A stretch of 25,727 nucleotides of DNA from a virus: IMG/VR virus record IMGVR_UViG_3300031706_000039, positions 1-25,727 of that record; one strand, written 5' to 3'. The position numbers and the translations under genes are program-made. Positions 21,934-25,727 of this stretch are shown piece by piece. Each line of letters opens with the position of its first letter. The first letter of the stretch is position 1. A model generated the notes under the pieces. It was not told the origin of the DNA. It was given only the letters and a program-made list of their open reading frames with translations, and ran no database searches.

Positions 21934-22410
21934 TTATCCCCAGGGTGGCGCGGCAACAGTCGCGGTTGGTGGTGGAGTCGGTCGGCCCATCATTGGTGCA
22001 GCCGTGGGTTGGTTAGCGGCAGGAGTAGTAAATGACACATCATTAGATGGCTCATATCCGTCGCTCTGGCTAATTTTTAAGCCCATCACAAATGGTTTTC
22101 CGTGCATTTCGTTAGTGTCGCCAAATTTAGGCGGCAGCCCCAAATTGCTCAATAATATGGCCAAATCTTTGCGGCCACGGTCTTGGGTATCAGGGTTGGG
22201 GTTGACAATATTTAGGCGGTGCCAAACTTTGCGATTAACATATTTGCCGTCTAATACCTGGCAAACAAGTTCTAAGTATTTGCCGGTGCCAGCTTTTGTG
22301 TCTTTAATCGTTGATTCAATCACCATGGCGTTGTATTTGCCTTGTGGTAATGGCTCAAAACCACGATTATCGGACGTGTCAATACCTGTTGCATCAAAAG
22401 AAAATTGCAT
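21934..22410 (-). CDS. DUF669 family protein (likely ssDNA-binding)
   Basis: The 158-aa product begins MQFSFDATGIDTSDNRGFEP and has the DUF669 pattern PLPQGKYNAMVIESTIKDTK, GTGKYLELVCQVLDGKYVNR and RLNIVNPN. The C-terminal ~45 residues are Pro/Thr/Ala-rich and flexible. DUF669 proteins recur next to Sak4-type recombinases and are thought to serve as phage ssDNA-binding proteins. The start at ATG 22410 has AAAGG upstream. Position between ATPase and nuclease fits a three-part recombination or replication module. Confidence 0.8.
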   Translation of the reverse strand: MQFSFDATGIDTSDNRGFEPLPQGKYNAMVIESTIKDTKAGTGKYLELVCQVLDGKYVNRKVWHRLNIVNPNPDTQDRGRKDLAILLSNLGLPPKFGDTNEMHGKPFVMGLKISQSDGYEPSNDVSFTTPAANQPTAAPMMGRPTPPPTATVAAPPWG

Positions 22411-22424
22411 TTTTACTACCTTTT

Positions 22425-23102
22425 TTAGTTACGGATTTTTGTGGCAATGTTTGCCAGGGTGGGGAATTCATACGGGTCTAATTTGCCTGATCGGTCTTTA
22501 GCTTCGTATTGAATATCGCGTGAAGTTTGAAGGGACCGCTCAATAACACCATCGGCGTTTTTGGTCAGTCGCAAACAAAAAACTTCATCAAAGAAATAAG
22601 CCAACGATTGCGCTAGGCGTGCGCCAGGCATCGAGGGCATGAAGAGTAGGGTATTGGCATGATCGTCGTTTACCCGGTCCATTTTGGCCGTCATAACCAC
22701 GTTAGTTTTTAGATCGCGGAACGAGCGAATAAGCGCCGTCATTTGATCTATTAGGGCACCATACGCCTGGCGAGGGTCTTTTGTTTTTTCCTTTTCACTA
22801 ATTAAAACGACTTCTGCAATTTCGCTTATTGAGTCTAAACAGACCCATTTATACGGGTGGTCGCCTTTGAGGTGCGCGTAAATTTCAAAAACGTCATCTA
22901 GTGACGTTACAACGCAAATATCCACATGGTCGGCGTGTTGGATGGACAATAAGCCACCCTCGGCGCTGATGATTAGCGTTTTTTCACCTTCGGGGGCAGT
23001 GGTACAAAATACCGTTTTGCCAGCGCCAGCGGGGCCATATATCAAAACCTTAATGCCGTTTTGCAATGCTGCATCTTTGGCGCTTATTAATTTAATAGCC
23101 AT
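22425..23102 (-). CDS. Sak4-like RecA-fold ATPase
   Basis: The 225-aa protein is of the AAA_24/Sak4 family of phage single-strand annealing or strand-exchange ATPases. Walker A is GPAGAGKT (residues 23-30) and Walker B is KWVCLDSIS (D90). A central region ALIDQMTALIRSFRDLKTNV and TAKMDRVNDDHAN carries the sensor-like loop. The start overlaps the upstream stop (TAATG). In related phages Sak4 works with a DUF669-type ssDNA-binding protein and a nuclease, all present here in the same operon. Confidence 0.85.
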   Translation of the reverse strand: MAIKLISAKDAALQNGIKVLIYGPAGAGKTVFCTTAPEGEKTLIISAEGGLLSIQHADHVDICVVTSLDDVFEIYAHLKGDHPYKWVCLDSISEIAEVVLISEKEKTKDPRQAYGALIDQMTALIRSFRDLKTNVVMTAKMDRVNDDHANTLLFMPSMPGARLAQSLAYFFDEVFCLRLTKNADGVIERSLQTSRDIQYEAKDRSGKLDPYEFPTLANIATKIRN

Positions 23103-23506
23103 TACGCTGCATCCTCCACAAGCTCAACGGTAACAGCGACTTTTGCTGGCTTGGCGATTACCGCCCGGCTAATTTCGTTGTAATATTCCGGCTCGTTTAG
23201 TTCGATGTGGCGTAATGCTTTCACGTCAATGGTGGGTTTGTAGCTAAATACTTTGCTTAAAATCGCTTCGGGCATTTTCTGTTTAAGTAGGTCCAGCGCG
23301 TCGAAATCAATTCGACGGGTGACTTTGCCAACCGTTTTGATTTTAAAATACTTGCCAGATTCGCTAGTCGTTCCTTCGTCTTTAACGCCAGCTAGATCAA
23401 TAATGTGAAGTTCGGCGTTTAACACTTCTTGTTTGATTAACTCCATTCGGTTTTTTGCCTCCTGGAGTGTAAAAGCCGCTTGGTCAATTTCTGTGGGTGA
23501 GTGCAT
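23102..23506 (-). CDS. Conserved early protein (DUF7173-like)
   Basis: The 134-aa product starts MHSPTEIDQAAFTLQEAKNR with AAGGAAAAAAT as Shine-Dalgarno. An N-terminal helix (LIKQEVLNAELHIIDLAGVKDE), then GTTSESGKYFKIKTVGKVTRRID, a helix (DALDLLKQKMPE), then FSYKPTIDVKALRHIELNEP and a final KPAKVAVTVELVEDA strand. This pattern is familiar from small proteins preceding Sak4-type ATPases and is usually annotated as DUF7173 or hypothetical. No catalytic motif is visible. Its coupling to the ATPase suggests a partner of the recombination module. Confidence 0.7.
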   Translation of the reverse strand: MHSPTEIDQAAFTLQEAKNRMELIKQEVLNAELHIIDLAGVKDEGTTSESGKYFKIKTVGKVTRRIDFDALDLLKQKMPEAILSKVFSYKPTIDVKALRHIELNEPEYYNEISRAVIAKPAKVAVTVELVEDAA

Positions 23507-23516
23507 ATTTTTTCCT

Positions 23517-23582
23517 TTAAATTAATCCGACTAACATTTGGCCCGCGATTAGGACCGTTAAAAAAAGTAAAGCCTCGCTCAT
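23517..23582 (-). CDS. Membrane micropeptide, 21 aa
   Basis: ATG 23582 overlaps the stop of the 32-aa frame (ATGA). The product MSEALLFLTVLIAGQMLVGLI is hydrophobic throughout, enough for one membrane span. It lies 10 nt before the DUF7173-like gene. A frame this short cannot be tested statistically; tight coupling at both ends is the main support. Confidence 0.4.
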   Translation of the reverse strand: MSEALLFLTVLIAGQMLVGLI

Positions 23583-23677
23583 GATAAAACCCCAACAAAC
23601 CACCAGACCGTACACACGACGAAAATGGCACCGCCTAATAAGTTAAATAACAAACGTTCTGTTTTGGTGTTTTGCAT
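23579..23677 (-). CDS. Membrane micropeptide, 32 aa
   Basis: ATG 23677 has AAGGAACTGCT directly upstream, a good Shine-Dalgarno, and is the first gene after the repeat pair. A charged start (MQNTKTERLLFN) precedes a clear membrane segment (LLGGAIFVVCTVWWFVGVL). Together with the next 21-aa frame it forms a coupled pair at the head of the leftward operon. Roles such as superinfection exclusion or membrane modulation are possible but unsupported. Confidence 0.5.
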   Translation of the reverse strand: MQNTKTERLLFNLLGGAIFVVCTVWWFVGVLS

Positions 23678-23694
23678 AGCAGTTCCTTTTTAAA

Positions 23695-23747
23695 TGTTCG
23701 GTTTCAATAGCATTTCTAATAAAACTAATGTTCGGTTTCAATAGCAT
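23695..23747 (-). repeat. Repeat pair ATGCTATTNAAACCGAACA, early-operon copies
   Basis: Two identical 19-bp copies (N=G) read on the minus strand at 23729-23747 and 23695-23713, 34 bp apart. The second ends 17 nt before the ATG of the first leftward gene, the same distance (16-17 nt) as in the other pair at 2420-2470. The first copy also supplies TTGAAA, which with TAGAAA 17 bp further forms a weak sigma-70-like promoter. Confidence 0.8.
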
Positions 23748-23759
23748 GAGGGGCTAAAA

Positions 23760-23814
23760 AAACTGGCCTATAAAGTTTTTATGCTAAAAATCAGCAATCA
23801 ACCTTGGCCAGTTT
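23760..23814. terminator. Bidirectional long-loop terminator
   Basis: AAACTGGCC (23760-23768) pairs perfectly with GGCCAGTTT (23806-23814). A T-run follows on each strand. The 37-nt loop contains a nested hairpin TTTTTA-TGC-TAAAAA (23776-23790) and the stop codon of the 53-codon gene. On the minus strand it separates that gene from the rest of the leftward operon. Confidence 0.7.
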
Positions 23815-23959
23815 GTTTTTTTACCTTGTTTATTATCTTTAATATCGTTTTTTCGTCAAATTTACAGATTAAATCTAAGGCTAAAACGGTATTTTCATCT
23901 GTTAAATCTAGTTTTTGTGATATTCCTTTCAAAGTTTTAATATCTGAATTAAATTCCAT
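23798..23959 (-). CDS. Early small protein in the lambda N position, 53 aa
   Basis: The frame runs from ATG 23959 (AAGGA 10 nt upstream) to TGA 23798-23800. The protein begins MEFNSDIKTLKGISQKLDL, with acidic helical stretches (TDENTVLALDLICKF, TILKIINKVKKQTGQG). It is not Arg-rich, so it is not a recognisable N. It has its own promoter with a perfect operator (23982-24033), is the first gene of the leftward transcript, and ends in a terminator. It could be an antiterminator, an antirepressor or a modulator of the repressor. No known family is recognised. Confidence 0.65.
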   Translation of the reverse strand: MEFNSDIKTLKGISQKLDLTDENTVLALDLICKFDEKTILKIINKVKKQTGQG

Positions 23960-23981
23960 TAATTGTATATCCTTGTTTTGG

Positions 23982-24033
23982 TGTAAGTTTTACTTACAGA
24001 TCAGAATATACACAAACACCGATTTGGACGCAA
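23982..24033 (-). promoter_or_regulatory. Leftward early promoter with operator (PL-like)
   Basis: On the minus strand TTGCGT (24033-24028), a 17-bp spacer and TATATT (24010-24005) are followed at the expected start by TGTAAGTAAAACTTACA (23998-23982), a perfect inverted repeat of ACTTACA with 3-bp spacer. The same half-site occurs at the rightward promoter. The repressor or Cro-like protein probably binds here to block the 53-codon gene. Confidence 0.75.
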
Positions 24034-24080
24034 CAGCATTTGTAAATTTATTACAAATTATCATGCCTAAACTAAAAAAT

Positions 24081-24095
24081 TAGGAATTATTCCTA
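24081..24095. other. Perfect palindrome TAGGAAT-T-ATTCCTA
   Basis: A 7-bp inverted repeat with a single-base spacer lies upstream of the leftward promoter, unlike the ACTTACA operators. It could bind a different (host or phage) regulator. No second copy was noticed in the window. Confidence 0.4.
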
Positions 24096-24118
24096 GAAAC
24101 ATTTAAAACAACCAGGCA

Positions 24119-24148
24119 CAAAAAAACCCCAAAAAAGGGGCTTTTTCT
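24119..24148 (-). terminator. Terminator after the repressor gene
   Basis: CCCC-AAAAAA-GGGG (24127-24140) with A/T-rich flanks gives a stem with U-runs on both sides. On the minus strand it reads GCCCC-TTTTTT-GGGGTTTTTTT directly after the repressor stop. Confidence 0.8.
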
Positions 24149-24159
24149 TATTTTTAATA

Positions 24160-24507
24160 TTATTCGTAACTATCCATCATCATGCGAATAGCGGTTATCT
24201 GTTCTGGTGTTAATTCACCAAGTCTATGGCTAATCGCTTCTATATCTTTAATTGTCTTTCCAAAGTTTTCGGGCATTGATCGGTCATTATCATCCATTAA
24301 CCAGTGCAAGGGGGCACCAGTGACAATGGCTAATTTTCTAAGGCGGGTTCGGGTTGGTTCGTTTCGGACTTCTGGGTCGTTTGATTCCCACAAGCTAACA
24401 GCCGGGCGCGATACGTCCAGCACGTCAGCTAATTGTTGTTGGGTCATTTTTACATGTGATCTGGCAGCTTTTATTTTGTGGTGAAGAACATCTGAATTTT
24501 TAGGCAT
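24160..24507 (-). CDS. Short XRE-family repressor (CI-like), no peptidase
   Basis: I chose ATG 24507 (GGAG 9 nt upstream, 8-nt overlap ATGCCTAA with the upstream gene); an upstream ATG (24546) would overlap that gene by 47 nt. Residues ~8-65 form an HTH_3 domain: KIKAARSHVKMTQQQLADVLD-VSRPAVSLWES. After it a short helical tail follows (EAISHRLGELTPEQI). There is no LexA-like S24 peptidase, so RecA-driven self-cleavage of the type used by lambda CI cannot apply. Position between divergent promoters fits the prophage repressor. Confidence 0.82.
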   Translation of the reverse strand: MPKNSDVLHHKIKAARSHVKMTQQQLADVLDVSRPAVSLWESNDPEVRNEPTRTRLRKLAIVTGAPLHWLMDDNDRSMPENFGKTIKDIEAISHRLGELTPEQITAIRMMMDSYE

Positions 24508-24748
24508 TGGTGTTCGCTCCAGTTGGTGGGCCGTTAATCTCGTCATTGCTTCCCTTCATTATTCGTGCCCAAGTATCAAGCAAACGAGTAAATCCAAAAA
24601 TTTGTATCCGAGCATATTGTGGCATGATTGATGACATGCAGTCGGTGAATATAAGGTGCCAGGAATAGTTTTCGCGCATCCAGGCCAATTTCTTTGCGCG
24701 ATTGTTCGGCAAGTTTTCAACTGTTAAATTTTTATTAGTGTTTAGCAT
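24500..24748 (-). CDS. Hypothetical protein co-transcribed with the repressor, 82 aa
   Basis: ATG 24748 (GGAGGCTAT upstream) is preferred over a longer frame reaching 24844, which would cover promoter sequence. The product starts MLNTNKNLTVENLPNNRAKK and contains an aromatic-rich middle (WMRENYSWHLIFTDCM, MPQYARIQIFGFTRLLDTW). I do not recognise a family. As the first gene from the repressor promoter and coupled to the repressor, it may help set lysogeny (cofactor, antitoxin-like or superinfection gene). Composition is not unlike its neighbours. Confidence 0.6.
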   Translation of the reverse strand: MLNTNKNLTVENLPNNRAKKLAWMRENYSWHLIFTDCMSSIMPQYARIQIFGFTRLLDTWARIMKGSNDEINGPPTGANTNA

Positions 24749-24782
24749 ATAGCCTCCAAAGGCATGATTGCCTTGTGGTGCA

Positions 24783-24822
24783 ATAGTATACCCAGACTTA
24801 ATGAATGTAAAGTTATGCTTAC
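24783..24822 (-). promoter_or_regulatory. Repressor promoter with overlapping operator
   Basis: On the minus strand TTTACA (24811-24806), 17-bp spacer, TACTAT (24788-24783). A degenerate operator, GGTAAGCATAACTTTACA (24822-24805), overlaps the -35, so the repressor could regulate its own synthesis. It differs from the other operators by one extra base between half-sites, suggesting weaker binding. Confidence 0.7.
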
Positions 24823-24861
24823 CAAAGCTGATAAAAATAACCAAGCGCGCTTTTAGAACTT

Positions 24862-24890
24862 TTTACACAATGGTAATTAAAACTTACAAT
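24862..24890 (+). promoter_or_regulatory. Rightward early promoter with operator (PR-like)
   Basis: TTTACA (24862-24867), a 17-bp spacer and TACAAT (24885-24890). An operator GGTAATTAAAACTTACA (24872-24888) covers the spacer and most of the -10, so binding would block the promoter. A further perfect palindrome, AAGCGCGCTT (24843-24852), lies between the divergent promoters. Confidence 0.78.
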
Positions 24891-24930
24891 CTGTTCAAAT
24901 CAAGAAACGACAGATTAGAGTTTTAATATC

Positions 24931-25182
24931 ATGGCGAGAAAAAGAAAAGTATTAACTGGCAAAGACAAAATGGCAGATTTTACAAAATCAGCGATTGCTT
25001 TTGCGGGTGGTCCAGCCGCTTTAGCTCGGCACATTCGCGCTGAAGGGCACACCATTACCACTCAAGCAATTAGTCAATGGGAATTAGTTCCTGGTGAGCG
25101 GGTTTTATTGGTTGAAAAAGCAGCTAAAGAAAAAGTTAACCGTTATCAAATGCGGCCAGACGTTTTCGGTGATAACCAATGA
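24931..25182 (+). CDS. Cro/YdaS-like transcriptional regulator
   Basis: The 83-aa protein starts MARKRKVLTGKDKMADFTKS and includes AIAFAGGPAALARHI, TTQAISQWELVPGERVLLVE and KAAKEKVNRYQMRPDVF. This is the YdaS/Cro-like helix-turn-helix pattern: GGxxaLAr...iT.qAISqWe.VP..R...vE. It is the first rightward gene and probably represses the repressor promoter to commit to lytic growth. The Shine-Dalgarno is weak; a second in-frame ATG exists at residue 14. Its stop overlaps the next start by ATGA. Confidence 0.8.
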   Translation: MARKRKVLTGKDKMADFTKSAIAFAGGPAALARHIRAEGHTITTQAISQWELVPGERVLLVEKAAKEKVNRYQMRPDVFGDNQ

Positions 25183-25727
25183 TCCGTTACACACTGTTCC
25201 CTAGTGTAAAAAATAGCATTGGCACAAATGCAGTCAGGCCTTGGCCAGAGTTTGTAAAAGATCATTTAAGCGATCACCAGGTAATAAACAACAAAGACGC
25301 CGGGCTAATGTATAGCGGCGCGGTGTATTCCATGGACCCGCCCAAACGCGGTGATGCCAACGTTGATTCAATGTCAATGATGGTCGTGGATTATGACAAT
25401 TCACAAGGCATTGGCCTTGATTCTAAATGCAGCGGTTTACCCACATTACCTCAGGACGTTGAGCCAGAACTGGCCGGCAATGCTTACGCGTTTCACTCAA
25501 CGCACAGCCAGAGTAAAGATTGGCCCAGGTGGCGCTTGGTGATTCCTTTTGATCGTTTAGTCAGTCGGACCGAATGGCCGATTGTTTTTAATTATGTGTA
25601 TGAGCGCATTTTAGGTTCAGACACCAACATAGATACCACTTGCAAAGATTTAAGCAGGGCGTATTGGCAACCAGCTTGCACAAAGGACACCATCGACGTG
25701 GCGTTTACTGGATACCAGGAGGGCGAA
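25179..25727 (+). CDS. Primase/polymerase-like replication protein (3' truncated)
   Basis: 183 residues are present and the frame is open to the right edge. The start ATG 25179 overlaps the upstream stop as ATGA. Segments MMVVDYDNSQG, AYAFHSTHSQSKDWPRWRLV and IPFDRLVSRTEW match the archaeo-eukaryotic primase-like (prim-pol) N-terminal fold of phage replication proteins: an acidic metal site (VVDYD), H-S-T, and R-W-R-L-V-P-x-D-R. Such proteins often carry a C-terminal helicase domain, which would lie beyond the window. Replication initiation is the likely role. Confidence 0.72.
   Translation, partial: MIRYTLFPSVKNSIGTNAVRPWPEFVKDHLSDHQVINNKDAGLMYSGAVYSMDPPKRGDANVDSMSMMVVDYDNSQGIGLDSKCSGLPTLPQDVEPELAGNAYAFHSTHSQSKDWPRWRLVIPFDRLVSRTEWPIVFNYVYERILGSDTNIDTTCKDLSRAYWQPACTKDTIDVAFTGYQEGE

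Noticed and set aside
23437-23631. Minus-strand 64-codon frame overlapping the DUF7173-like gene start
   Set aside because: Two shorter frames with coupling, hydrophobic spans and a good Shine-Dalgarno explain the same stretch better.
2420-23747. The two repeat pairs are inverted relative to each other, so an invertible 21-kb segment was considered
   Set aside because: No invertase is near either pair, the repeats are not palindromic recombination sites, and the segment would invert half the genome. Their fixed distance to start codons fits regulation better.
23781-24083. Plus-strand 100-codon frame
   Set aside because: It runs antisense to the 53-codon gene and across its promoter and perfect operator. 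It has no Shine-Dalgarno or recognisable domain.

Overview
The window is about two thirds of a temperate, long-tailed (siphovirus-type) dsDNA phage genome. The host is probably a marine gammaproteobacterium. The phage call rests on recognisable capsid, tail, lysis, integration, replication and lysogeny genes. The host call is weaker. It rests on the tRNA-Arg(UCU)-like attachment core, on near-consensus sigma-70 promoters, and on several secreted or membrane proteins that resemble proteins I know from marine phages. No host gene is visible, and both edges cut through phage genes.

Layout. Bases 1-15882 are a rightward late operon. It holds a protease-capsid fusion (cut at the left edge), head-tail joining and tail terminator genes, tail tube, chaperone G with a -1 frameshift to T, tape measure, tail tip, two fibre proteins, a group of secreted or membrane proteins, lysozyme and holin. 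Bases 15883-16263 are an attP region: a stable-RNA-type promoter, the 3' half of a tRNA-Arg(UCU) gene, a terminator and short arm-type repeats. Bases 16264-23677 are a leftward early operon. In order of transcription it has two micropeptides, a DUF7173-like protein, a Sak4-like ATPase, a DUF669 protein, a Cas4/RecB-like nuclease, a cytosine-5 methyltransferase (with a long overlapping ORF), two SANT/Myb-like proteins, an SF2 helicase, an excisionase and an integrase. Bases 23700-25182 are a lambda-like switch: a short repressor, divergent promoters with matching operators, a Cro/YdaS-like gene, and a small gene in the position lambda uses for N. A primase-like gene runs off the right edge.

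The attachment site lies between holin and integrase with phage genes on both sides. The sequence is therefore an unintegrated (circular, circularly permuted or virion) phage genome rather than a provirus with host flanks.

Main points for a second look: (1) a 19-bp repeat, ATGCTATTNAAACCGAACA, in two tandem pairs 21 kb apart, each pair just upstream of a gene and co-directional with it; (2) an outward-facing tRNA/rRNA-type promoter beside attP that would read into host DNA after integration; (3) a 259-codon ORF with its own Shine-Dalgarno inside the methyltransferase gene; (4) an operator-controlled 53-codon gene ending in a bidirectional terminator; (5) a folded leader with duplicated SD-bearing units before tail gene G.
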